Positions 8,512-16,624 of a stretch of 64,000 bases of DNA are shown one piece after another. The stretch comes from Caldilineaceae bacterium (GTDB lineage Bacteria > Chloroflexota > Anaerolineae > Caldilineales > Caldilineaceae). Below the pieces are notes generated by a model. It made no database searches. It was not told the DNA's origin and was given only the letters and a program-made list of their open reading frames with translations. How positions within the stretch are numbered: position 1 is the stretch's first letter; each line of letters opens with the position of its first letter. The stretch covers positions 30,469 to 94,468 of the forward strand of contig JAHBVH010000027.1 in assembly GCA_019637645.1 (NCBI GenBank). The letters are read 5' to 3'. Position numbers and translations under genes: made by a program.

Positions 8512-9264
8512 CTAGCGCCACCACTGCCGCGCCCAGCGTTCCCAGGCCCGCACACCCAAAAGAAAATAGAGACGCAATTTACGTTCTTGGCGCAACAGGA
8601 TCAAGCCGCCAATGACAATCACCGCCCACTTGGCAACGACCCACTCGGGCGGCAACTGGGCCGTCAGCCCGCCCACGGAATTGGCAAACAAGAGCCCAAG
8701 ACTGCGCCCGGCAATGACAGCAGGCACTAGGCGAATTAGCGGAATGCTACTTAAACCGGCCAAGTAAAAGACAACATCGGGAACAGGAAAGACAAAGAGC
8801 ACTCCCCAATTGACGGGCGAGCGCATATAGAGCTTGCGTTCCCAAAGCTTTAGCTGATCGCGATCAAAGAAACGTTCTAACAAAGGCCGCCCATAGCGAC
8901 GGGCTAATGCCATAGCCAGCCCAGCCCCGATCGTTAAACCGGTGATACTGTAGAAGGAGCCCAAAAAGATGCCAAAAACATAGCCGCCCATCACCCCCAT
9001 AAACTGACCAGGCAAGGGGGCAATGAGGATTTGCAGGGCAAAGAGCGAAATATAGGCAACCGGAGCCCAAGCACCAAAGCTCTTGATCCATGCCCTAGCC
9101 ACATCCCCTTGATGCAACAGGTAAATCAGTGGTTCACTCAACAGCCAGAAAAACAAGGTAATACCAACTAGGCTCAACAGCACAAGCCAGGTTTCACGTT
9201 GCCGTAAGACCTGGCGCAACCGCCACAAGAGAGCCTGCGGACGTCGAACGCCTTTAGAAAGCAT
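8512..9264 (-). CDS. TVP38/TMEM64 family (VTT domain, DedA-like) membrane protein
   Basis: A 250-residue integral membrane protein. The VTT core is recognisable: an N-terminal helix (WLVLLSLVGITLFFWLL), then ALQILIAPLPGQFMGVMGGY with the Pro-Gly re-entrant motif, GLTIGAGLAMALARRYGRPL and the FPVPDVVFYLAGLSSIPL segment. Members of this group are linked to lipid transport or scrambling and membrane homeostasis. It is immediately upstream of, and coupled to, the aldo/keto reductase gene, though no functional link is obvious. Confidence 0.88.
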   Translation of the reverse strand: MLSKGVRRPQALLWRLRQVLRQRETWLVLLSLVGITLFFWLLSEPLIYLLHQGDVARAWIKSFGAWAPVAYISLFALQILIAPLPGQFMGVMGGYVFGIFLGSFYSITGLTIGAGLAMALARRYGRPLLERFFDRDQLKLWERKLYMRSPVNWGVLFVFPVPDVVFYLAGLSSIPLIRLVPAVIAGRSLGLLFANSVGGLTAQLPPEWVVAKWAVIVIGGLILLRQERKLRLYFLLGVRAWERWARQWWR

Positions 9265-9645
9265 AGGGTGAAAGCCAATCAGATGTTGAAAAGAACGACA
9301 GACGACGCGCTCAGTATAGCAATGCTTAGCGCTACTTTCCAGACAATGAGATTACTATCCCCTGACAATCCCTGTCTGTAGGAAAATTGATGGTTGCCCC
9401 AAAACCTCGGGCAATGGTTTCATACACATGTTATCAACCCGGCAGAGAGCCACAACGTAAGCCCTATGCTATACTCATCATAGGAAAACGTACATTGTTG
9501 CAACGCAACAATATTGACGCCAATAATAGCGTCTTGACCTGGGAAACCGGTCAGGGCTTTGGTATCAAGCCGATTTAGGGCGTAACGCCCGTCATCCAGT
9601 CTGAGCAAAGCTATTTTCGGCGGAAAGCGGCACCAAGGATGGTAT
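9265..9645. other. Intergenic region, divergent VTT / HAD
   Basis: No convincing gene. A minus-strand open frame at 9420-9608 (63 codons) reads partly protein-like but matches nothing I know and lacks a ribosome-binding site. Small palindromes occur (GTTGCAACGCAAC near 9497; TGACGCCAATAATAGCGTCT near 9518). Confidence 0.35.
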
Positions 9646-10308
9646 ATGCAAGAATTTGAGTGTGATGCAATTTTATTCGATCTCGATGGCGTTCTCGTGG
9701 ATTCGACGGCGGTGGTCGAACGCCAATGGCAGAGGTGGGCAATCGGCCATCAAATTCCGGTTGCACAGGTTATGGCCATTGCCCATGGCCGGCGCGCCCT
9801 CGAAATTATTCAAACCGTTGCGCCGCAGTTGGATAGCAGCGCGGAAACGCTAGCCTTGGCCGAAGCTGAGGCCAACGACACCGATGGGCTACGCGCGTAC
9901 CAGGGCGCGTATGAACTACTCACGCGCTTGCCCGCCACCCATTGGGCCGTCGCCACATCGGGGACAAACCGCGTTGCCACGGCGCGGCTCCAACATACGG
10001 GTTTACCCATCCCCCCGATCTTCGTCACCGCGGACGACGTCCCCCGGGGCAAGCCCAACCCCGATCCCTATCTGCTTGCGGCACAACGCCTGAAGATTGA
10101 CCCACAACGCTGTCTTGTTTTTGAAGACGCCCCAGCCGGTATTCAGGCCGGTCTTGCCGCGGGAGCACGGGTTATTGGCATCGCATCGAGCCACGCCCGC
10201 CAAGAGCTGCAACATGCGACCGCCGTTGTCAACCAGCTCGCAGAGATCACCGTCATCGTCCAGCCAACCGGGAGCAGCCGCTTATACATTCAGGTACCGT
10301 CAGCTTAG
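9646..10308 (+). CDS. HAD-superfamily sugar-phosphatase (beta-phosphoglucomutase-like, HAD-IA)
   Basis: A 220-residue phosphatase. Motif I DLDGVLVDS lies near residues 12-20, motif II is VATSGT, motif III is in RGKPNPDPYLLAAQRL and motif IV in LVFEDAPAGIQAGLAAGA; the helical cap lies between motifs I and II. This is the pattern of small sugar-phosphate or glycerol-phosphate phosphatases. AAGGA seven bases before the ATG supports the start. The gene is monocistronic, with a long palindrome behind it. Natural substrate not determinable here. Confidence 0.9.
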   Translation: MQEFECDAILFDLDGVLVDSTAVVERQWQRWAIGHQIPVAQVMAIAHGRRALEIIQTVAPQLDSSAETLALAEAEANDTDGLRAYQGAYELLTRLPATHWAVATSGTNRVATARLQHTGLPIPPIFVTADDVPRGKPNPDPYLLAAQRLKIDPQRCLVFEDAPAGIQAGLAAGARVIGIASSHARQELQHATAVVNQLAEITVIVQPTGSSRLYIQVPSA

Positions 10309-10334
10309 AAACGGCTTGAAAAGGGGATATGACT

Positions 10335-10377
10335 CCTCTACACCTGACAGGTGTTCAAAACCTGTCAGGTGTAGAGG
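10335..10377. terminator. 18-bp perfect palindrome between convergent genes (GACAGGT family)
   Basis: CCTCTACACCTGACAGGT (10335-10352) is the exact reverse complement of 10360-10377, with a seven-base loop. It lies between the ends of the plus-strand HAD gene and the minus-strand threonine aldolase gene, so it can end both transcripts. The core CCTGACAGG/CCTGTCAGG recurs at 36240 and 62976. Confidence 0.7.
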
Positions 10378-10447
10378 CCGTCTTTTCAAATCGGCTCCAA
10401 GCTTGCCAGTTGTGATTTGTCAGGAGATACGCATCACGTTTTACAGT

Positions 10448-11542
10448 CTAGCCGTAAGTGACCACTTTTTGACCGTTCAGGGGTGCACCTTGGCGTAGCA
10501 CCGTGCGGAAGCCTTCCAATACTTGTTCCACCGCTTCGGTGGTGACATGATAGTTGAGCACGGCACGCAGGCGACGGTTACTGCTGGCATTGAGCTTAAT
10601 CCCTTGTTCGGCCAAGCCATTGACCAACTGGGCTGGCGTTAGATCGTCACGAGTCAAGGTAAAGAAGACCAGATTGGTTTCTACCTCCGCCGGATCGATT
10701 TCAATGCCCTCAAGTTGGGCCAACCCTTCGGCCAGTTGCTTCGCATTGGCATGATCGTCACTCAAGCGTTCGACCATCTCCGTCACCGCCACAATCCCCG
10801 CTGCCGCTAAAATGCCCGATTGGCGCAAGGCCCCACCCACAATCTTGCGCATCCGGCGGGCGCGTTGAATAAACGCCTTGTCGCCAGCCACGACCGAGCC
10901 GACCGGTGCAGCTAAGCCTTTGCTCAGACAGACCGTGACACTATCAGCATTGCGTACCACACGGGCAGGCGAGACCCCCAGCGCTACGGCGGCATTCCAT
11001 AGGCGCGCCCCATCCACATGCAGCTTTAGGTCATGTTCATGGGCCAGATCACCGAGGGCGTCCATATAAGCCAGCGACAACACACGGCCCCCACAGAAAT
11101 TATGGGTATTTTCGATACAGATCAGCTTGGTGACGGGATAGTGATCATTATTGCCCCGGATATTGTCGATCACATCCTCAAAGGCGAGCGTCCCATCGGG
11201 TTGATTGGGAATAACCATGGGATGAACACCACCTAGCGCCGCGGCCCCGCCCTGCTCGGCCCGAAAAATATGGGATTTATCGCCCAAGATCATCTCATCG
11301 CCCCGGCCACAGTGGGCGATGACCGAAGTCAAATTGCCCATCGTTCCACTAGAGACAAAAACAGCGGCTTCCTTGCCTAGCATGTCGGCCACAATGGCTT
11401 CGAGCCGATTGACCGTAGGATCTTCGCCATAGACGTCATCACCGACTTCGGCAGTCGCCATTGCTGCGCGCATGGCATCAGTGGGCGTGGTGACGGTATC
11501 GCTGCGCAAATCAATCGGATGAGACACAGGGTTGGTTGTCAT
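10448..11542 (-). CDS. ltaE: Low-specificity threonine aldolase (PLP-dependent)
   Basis: This 364-residue fold-type I PLP enzyme cleaves threonine or allo-threonine to glycine and acetaldehyde. Characteristic features are the N-terminal DLRSDTVTTPT, the GDDVYGEDPTVNRLE segment, HVDGARLWNA, and the Schiff-base lysine K208 in VCLSKGLAAPVGS. An AGGAG lies at a good distance before the ATG. It is followed downstream only by the palindrome and so is probably transcribed alone. Beta-hydroxy amino acid preference cannot be read from sequence. Confidence 0.93.
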   Translation of the reverse strand: MTTNPVSHPIDLRSDTVTTPTDAMRAAMATAEVGDDVYGEDPTVNRLEAIVADMLGKEAAVFVSSGTMGNLTSVIAHCGRGDEMILGDKSHIFRAEQGGAAALGGVHPMVIPNQPDGTLAFEDVIDNIRGNNDHYPVTKLICIENTHNFCGGRVLSLAYMDALGDLAHEHDLKLHVDGARLWNAAVALGVSPARVVRNADSVTVCLSKGLAAPVGSVVAGDKAFIQRARRMRKIVGGALRQSGILAAAGIVAVTEMVERLSDDHANAKQLAEGLAQLEGIEIDPAEVETNLVFFTLTRDDLTPAQLVNGLAEQGIKLNASSNRRLRAVLNYHVTTEAVEQVLEGFRTVLRQGAPLNGQKVVTYG

Positions 11543-11686
11543 GAAAAACTCCTCTTAGTTGACGCTCATCAGCCGAAAGTGTGAGTTGCCGTGGCTGCAC
11601 CAGCAGATGAGGATCAGCTCATACTTTGCCAGGTGAGCCTTAGTTGAAAGAAGGCCGCGTCGGTTTGTCTACGCTATTGTACTGTA

Positions 11687-12655
11687 CTAGGCGAGATCTA
11701 CCACAATTTTAATGGCCCCTTCATCACGCGTCGTCTGTAACTCATAGGCTTCGATCACCTGTTCAAAGGGGAAGTGATGGGTGATCATGGGGCCAACATC
11801 GGCTTCCCCTTTGGCGATCAGATCCAATGCCATGCGGGTGCATTCGTGATTGGGATCGGTGAGCGCGCCCACAATGGCCCGCGAAAGCAGACATTTGCGG
11901 AAAAAGGTGGCAAAAGGGAATTCCACCGTCGTTAGGCGTGGCACGCCAAAGAAGAGGATGGCGCCATGGCGTTTGACCAACTCCACGGCCAACGGAATAG
12001 TATCGGCCTCACCGGCAGCCTCCACCACTAGATCAACCATTTCGCCGCCGGTTAGGTCACTCACCGCTCGCACGGCATCGATCTCGGCATTGTGAACCGT
12101 ATCGGTCGCGCCATAATGTTTGGAGACCGCCAAACGATGGGCTTGCAGATCGACAGCGATGACGCGGCGGGCCCCCAAGCGGCGCAGGGTATAGTTCCAC
12201 CAGAGGCCAGCAGAGCCTTGCCCAATGACGGCAACGGTCTTGGCAATAACGCTAGTCGGCAGATGCTTGGCCGCGTAGAGAACCGTCCCCAATTGTTGGG
12301 CCTGCAACAGCTGATCCAACGGCTTGCTCGTTGGCAGCGGCAATAGATCACTCGCGGCCACCAGGCAATAGTCGGCCATCCCGCGATTGGTGCGAATCAA
12401 CGTCAATACCTGATCGCCAACCTTGATACCCGACCCCGGTGCATCAATTTCTTCGACGATCCCCACTACTTCATGACCACTCATGCCCGGCGGCAGGGGA
12501 TATTCATGCGCTTCCGAAAAATAGATGGCGTGATAATCACTACCACAAAGCGAAACTTGTTTGGTTCGGATCAAGGCATAGCCAGGGCGGAGTTCAGGCT
12601 TGGGCGTTTCGATCACCGCGATTTGGCCTGGCGCGATTACCTGTGTTGCACGCAT
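11687..12655 (-). CDS. Zinc-binding dehydrogenase, MDR superfamily (threonine/sorbitol dehydrogenase-like)
   Basis: A 322-residue medium-chain dehydrogenase. The catalytic zinc segment SLCGSDYHAIYFSE, GHEVVGIVEE, and the Rossmann motif AVIGQGSAGLWWN are present. The four-cysteine structural zinc loop is missing: the region after VLTLIRTNRGMADY runs straight into the nucleotide-binding domain, which explains the short length and is a known subgroup trait. It probably oxidises a polyol or a hydroxy acid. Its neighbour on the same strand is an iron-type alcohol dehydrogenase, separated by a heptamer tract. Confidence 0.88.
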   Translation of the reverse strand: MRATQVIAPGQIAVIETPKPELRPGYALIRTKQVSLCGSDYHAIYFSEAHEYPLPPGMSGHEVVGIVEEIDAPGSGIKVGDQVLTLIRTNRGMADYCLVAASDLLPLPTSKPLDQLLQAQQLGTVLYAAKHLPTSVIAKTVAVIGQGSAGLWWNYTLRRLGARRVIAVDLQAHRLAVSKHYGATDTVHNAEIDAVRAVSDLTGGEMVDLVVEAAGEADTIPLAVELVKRHGAILFFGVPRLTTVEFPFATFFRKCLLSRAIVGALTDPNHECTRMALDLIAKGEADVGPMITHHFPFEQVIEAYELQTTRDEGAIKIVVDLA

Positions 12656-12705
12656 AAAGGTTCCTCACTTTTTATTTTCAAATTTTGATATAAGCGTTGC
12701 ATCGA

Positions 12706-12822
12706 GAAGACAGAGAACAGAAGAGAGAAGAGAGAAGAGGATAGAGGACAGAAGACAGAAAGCTGACTTCTGTCCTCTATCCTCTATCCTCTATCTTCTG
12801 TCCTCTATCCTCTGCCCTCTAC
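12706..12822. repeat. Heptamer repeat tract forming a purine/pyrimidine inverted pair
   Basis: Seven-base units of the type GAGGATA, GAGGACA and GAAGACA run from about 12706 to 12760. Their complements (CTTCTGT, CCTCTAT, CCTCTGC) follow to 12822, so the two arms can pair. The right end supplies the TAG stop of the downstream-strand iron alcohol dehydrogenase. Related tracts occur at 37350 and 60117. Confidence 0.8.
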
Positions 12823-14003
12823 CCACTCGTCTTAGCGCCTAAGGCAAAGGCGCGCGTATAGAGTTGGACATAACCATCATAGTCGATATCGCGCGGGTTG
12901 CCGATCGTCTGGGGATCTTTGGCGGCGAGATCGGCGAGCAGGGGGATTTCCGCTTCAGTAAAGCCAAGTTGTTGCAGGGAAGGGATTTGTAGATCTTTGA
13001 TCAGCTGATAGACGGCTTCTACCGCCTTTTCTGCCGCTTGCCAGATCGACAAACCGCGCGTATCTTGGCCTAATGCTTGGGCGATCCGGGCGAATTTATG
13101 GGGTTCGCCGAGGTAGTTATATTCCATCACCGGTCCCAATAACCAAGCCGTTAAGGCCCCATGGGGCACCGTATCGTGGACACCACCGGCGGTTTGGCTC
13201 ATGGCATGGGCCGCGCCCGCGCTTTCGGTACCATAGGCCATACCGCCCAACATGGCCGCCATCGCCATTTTGTAGCGTGCGGTCTGGTTGTGTCCCTGGG
13301 CGTAGGCAATGCGCAAATAATCATTGACATATTCCATGGCTTGCAGTGCTACCGCATCGGGCCAAGCTTGGGCATAGGCACAGGTGTAGCATTCAATGGC
13401 ATGGGCCAGAGCGTCCATCCCGGTTCCGGCCGTCAGGGGCGCAGGCAGACTGACCGTCAGGGCTGGATCAATCAGCGCAACTTGGGGGCCGATCAGAAAA
13501 GTGCCGCCCACATTGTATTTAATCCGGCGTGCCGGGTCGGTGATCACCGACCAGAGGGTCACTTCGCTGCCAGTGCCCGCCGTGGTAGGAATGGCAATCA
13601 ACGGCGGAATCGGCTGGACGATGGGGTTCGGGTCGGCCCATTCATAGGCCCGGATCGAGCCACTGTGCGTCACCACCACGCCGATGGCCTTGGCCGTATC
13701 CATCGAACTGCCCCCACCGAGGCCGATAATCCCATCACAGCCAGCCTGTTGATAGAGCGCCGCGCCCGCATCGACGACCGCTATCGGCGGATTTTCCACA
13801 ACCTGATCAAACAGAACGTAATCAATCCCCCCTGCTTTTAACAGACGCGTCGCTTCGTCGACAATGCCAGAGCGCAGTAGCCCTTGACCAACGACTAACA
13901 GGGGCCGCTGCACACCTAGACTTTTGACTTCATCGGCTAGGCAGGCAATGGCACCCCACGCATGTTTGACAACCGTGGGGACCCCAAAAGAACGAAGATT
14001 CAT
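12819..14003 (-). CDS. Iron-containing alcohol dehydrogenase
   Basis: A group III alcohol dehydrogenase of about 394 residues from the ATG at 14003 (an upstream TTG gives a non-conserved tail). The NAD-binding GGGSSMDTAKAIGV motif, TAGTGSEVTLWSVI, and the metal-ligand region GMDALAHAIECYT followed by VHDTVPHGALTAWLL (three His and one Asp) are all present. It would reduce aldehydes or oxidise alcohols or diols. The stop codon is embedded in the edge of a heptamer repeat tract, so the last residue or two may be repeat-derived. Confidence 0.92.
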   Translation of the reverse strand: MNLRSFGVPTVVKHAWGAIACLADEVKSLGVQRPLLVVGQGLLRSGIVDEATRLLKAGGIDYVLFDQVVENPPIAVVDAGAALYQQAGCDGIIGLGGGSSMDTAKAIGVVVTHSGSIRAYEWADPNPIVQPIPPLIAIPTTAGTGSEVTLWSVITDPARRIKYNVGGTFLIGPQVALIDPALTVSLPAPLTAGTGMDALAHAIECYTCAYAQAWPDAVALQAMEYVNDYLRIAYAQGHNQTARYKMAMAAMLGGMAYGTESAGAAHAMSQTAGGVHDTVPHGALTAWLLGPVMEYNYLGEPHKFARIAQALGQDTRGLSIWQAAEKAVEAVYQLIKDLQIPSLQQLGFTEAEIPLLADLAAKDPQTIGNPRDIDYDGYVQLYTRAFALGAKTSG

Positions 14004-14281
14004 GAGACAATTCTTTCTGTGCACACATACTTGGGCCAACGGCCCTTTGGATAGATCAATGGTAGCTCATCTGTTGCGCCGATGAGCGTCAAGCTTGGTT
14101 AGGGCCAGCCGAGATGGCTAATCCCCGCGTGGATAAGCTGCATCGGTTCCCTGGCGGGGTGATAGGGATGATCCAGTAGCCAAATACGGATAGATTGTAC
14201 GAAATGGCGATCAGTAAAGACAAACATACCTATTTTGCCACTGACCCGCCAGAGTGACAAATGGTCTAGCGCCAGGATAGG

Positions 14282-15409
14282 CTACAGAATGAGCATCGCA
14301 TCGCCAAAACTAAAAAACCGATATCCTTCCCGAATCGCCGTTGCATAAGTCTCCAACAAAATCCGACGACCGGCATCCGGATCGTCGGGGTGCGCTTGCC
14401 CAATAAAGGCGCTGACTAACAACAAGAGGCTGGAGCGGGGCAGGTGAAAATTGGTAATCAGGCGGTCAACGGCGCGAAAACGATAGCCAGGGTGGATGAA
14501 GAGATTGACGGGGCCTGCAAAGGCCGCGACCCGTTGCCACGGACAAGCGGCGCTGTCATAGGGGTCGATGGCTTGCGCGCCAGTCGCGGCCCACTCGAGC
14601 GTACGCGCGGTTGTGGTGCCGACCGCCACCACCTTGCCCCCAGCCAAGCTCACCTCATTGATCTGGCGCGCGGTGGTTGCATTCACCGTGGCCCATTCCG
14701 TATGGATCACATGATCCTCGATCTCGGCGCTCTCTACAGGACGAAAGGTATCTAACCCCACATGGAGCGTCACGGTTTCAAAACGCACACCTTGGCCGCG
14801 TAAAGCGACTAGCAATTCTGGGGTAAAATGCAGCCCGGCTGTCGGCGCGGCCACGCTGCCTTCGGGTTGGCTATAGACAGTTTGGTAGCGTTCTCGATCG
14901 CCACCATAACTGGTAATGTAGGGCGGCAGCGGCACTTCGCCCAATGCATCGAGATAGGGCCGCAGTGGGGTTGAAAAGTGGACCGTTCGCGCACCTGAAG
15001 GTAGCACGGCTTGAATAGTCGCCGTGATGGTTACGCCCGCGATTTGTCCACCCGCGGCGAGATCGTCACGGCCTTTTTCTAACGTGATCACCACACCAGC
15101 ATTCAGATTCCGGCCACGGACCAAACATTCCCACAGCTGCCCGGCTTCATCAAGCTGACGCAACAGGAAAATTTCCACAGCACCCCCGGTTGCCTTATGC
15201 CCATGAAGGCGGGCAGGAATCACGCGGCTGTTATTGGCCACGAGCAGGTCACCGCTGTGCAAATAGTCACCAATCTCACGAAAGGTGCGATGTTCAATGC
15301 GACCATCCTGGCGGTGGAGGACTAATAACCGGCTGCTATCCCGCGGGTTGGCGGGTGCTTGGGCGATCCGATCCGCAGGCAGATCATAGGCAAAGAGATC
15401 AGTTTTCAT
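14282..15409 (-). CDS. queA: S-adenosylmethionine:tRNA ribosyltransferase-isomerase
   Basis: This 375-residue enzyme transfers the ribosyl part of SAM to preQ1 in tRNA, making epoxyqueuosine. Start (FAYDLPADRIAQAPA), the SRLLVLHR segment, GSVAAPTAGLHFT, and the end (NFHLPRSSLLLLVSAFIG then FFSFGDAMLIL) are textbook. It overlaps nothing but lies four bases downstream of the amidotransferase-like gene, so they are co-transcribed. An open frame of 59 codons continues in frame past its stop (to 14099); the normal family C-terminus is at the stop, so I regard the extension as chance. Confidence 0.96.
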   Translation of the reverse strand: MKTDLFAYDLPADRIAQAPANPRDSSRLLVLHRQDGRIEHRTFREIGDYLHSGDLLVANNSRVIPARLHGHKATGGAVEIFLLRQLDEAGQLWECLVRGRNLNAGVVITLEKGRDDLAAGGQIAGVTITATIQAVLPSGARTVHFSTPLRPYLDALGEVPLPPYITSYGGDRERYQTVYSQPEGSVAAPTAGLHFTPELLVALRGQGVRFETVTLHVGLDTFRPVESAEIEDHVIHTEWATVNATTARQINEVSLAGGKVVAVGTTTARTLEWAATGAQAIDPYDSAACPWQRVAAFAGPVNLFIHPGYRFRAVDRLITNFHLPRSSLLLLVSAFIGQAHPDDPDAGRRILLETYATAIREGYRFFSFGDAMLIL

Positions 15410-15413
15410 ATGC

Positions 15414-16187
15414 TCAGGCTTGATGCTCAGATAACTGGGCCTGACAACTTTCCAAAAAACTGTCCCACAACCGGCGATGGCTTTCGCTCAGTTCAAAGAC
15501 CCGCTCAGGATGCCATTGAACGCCGAACACCCACTGGTGCTGTTGGCTTTCGTAGGCTTCCACCAACCATTCGTCCGGCTGTGCCAAGGCCACGGGTACG
15601 AAGAGGGGGGCCATGCTGGCGCGATCCAGCCCCTGGTGATGAAAGGTATTCACAGGCATTTGCATCGTGCCCACAATCGCATGAAAGCGACTCTCTGGCA
15701 CAATGGTGACAGGATGATAGGCGGTGCTATCTTGGGGCGAACGATGGCCGTCAAAGTGTTGGACCATACCGCCCCCGGCGGCCACATTGAGTACTTGGCA
15801 GCCACGGCAGATGGCAAACAGGGGCAGATCGCGGGCAAGAGCCTGTTGCGCTAAGGTGAGTTCCAATTCGTCCCGTTTTAGATCAATGGATTCTGGCTCA
15901 GCGCCATTCAGTTCCTGACCAAAATAGTGCGGATGGACATCCCCCCCGCCAGAGAGGATCAGGCCCTGTAACCGATCCAAGACAGCCGCGGGCAAACGGC
16001 CAGCGGGATCGGGTTCGGCGGTCGTGCCGTCAGGAAAGTGTGTCGGTTGATCAGGCGACAAGATCACCGGAGTTGCACCATATTCCTGTAAGATCGCTAG
16101 ATAGTTACGCGTGTTCTTCTCCACCCACGCGGCATCGCCATGGCGCGTGGTGACGCCGATCCAGAGCGGCTTACCAGTTGTGGTCAT
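15414..16187 (-). CDS. Gamma-glutamyl-gamma-aminobutyrate hydrolase family protein (peptidase C26)
   Basis: A class I glutamine-amidotransferase-like hydrolase of 257 residues. The nucleophile C127 sits in FAICRGCQVLNVA, and the catalytic His-Glu lie in VQWHPERVF; the N-terminal IGVTTRHGDAA and GLILSGGGDVHPHYFG are usual for PuuD-type enzymes, which split gamma-glutamyl amides. It is upstream of queA on the same strand. There are no polyamine genes nearby, so a puuD role is not supported by context. Confidence 0.9.
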   Translation of the reverse strand: MTTTGKPLWIGVTTRHGDAAWVEKNTRNYLAILQEYGATPVILSPDQPTHFPDGTTAEPDPAGRLPAAVLDRLQGLILSGGGDVHPHYFGQELNGAEPESIDLKRDELELTLAQQALARDLPLFAICRGCQVLNVAAGGGMVQHFDGHRSPQDSTAYHPVTIVPESRFHAIVGTMQMPVNTFHHQGLDRASMAPLFVPVALAQPDEWLVEAYESQQHQWVFGVQWHPERVFELSESHRRLWDSFLESCQAQLSEHQA

Positions 16188-16238
16188 CAGATCATCACTT
16201 TCCGTTTGTAGCGAAATTTCGGTGGCGAGATAAAAAGC

Positions 16239-16433
16239 CTAGGTTAGAAGCCAGCCCAATTGATGGCGGCTGGCTTGGGTCTTGAGCCCTGGTTTGGCGA
16301 CTAGTTGGGCATGGCTGGGCTCAACCAGCAAAGAACCGTCCGCAAAGGCAATGGCGGGAATAATGCGGAATGATTTCGGCCCAGTACAGTCAACTACGTA
16401 ATGCCCATCTTGCCTATCCGCGGGCATCCGCAC
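16239..16433 (-). pseudogene. Remnant of a glutaredoxin-thioredoxin reductase type protein
   Basis: About 64 codons whose middle (IPAIAFADGSLLVEPSHAQL, then VAKPGLKTQASRH) matches the linker between a glutaredoxin-like domain and thioredoxin reductase in fused or adjacent proteins: a fold end with a DGS-LVEPS motif, then the start of the next domain. The redox CxxC part and the flavin domain are absent on both sides. This is a decayed fragment, not a gene. Confidence 0.5.
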
Positions 16434-16624
16434 CTATCCGCGTCCCCCATTCCACTGCCGTTGATCAATGACCAAAATTCTACACTATCCTCCAGGCGAT
16501 GTGATAAACTGTAAGCGCCTTTGCAGCTAGATTGATAAAAGCCCGCAAAAATACAAAGGTGCAGCTGTACAAAGAATGTACACGCGAGCAGGTGGGACTT
16601 CCACAAAGGTAGTGACATCCGTTT

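Noticed and set aside
9420..9608. Minus-strand 63-codon frame before the HAD gene
   Set aside because: Some protein-like stretches, but no start signal and no known family; left as intergenic.
14099..14281. 59-codon in-frame extension of queA past its stop
   Set aside because: QueA proteins normally end at the GDAMLIL sequence; the extension matches nothing I know and has no start of its own. Probably chance.
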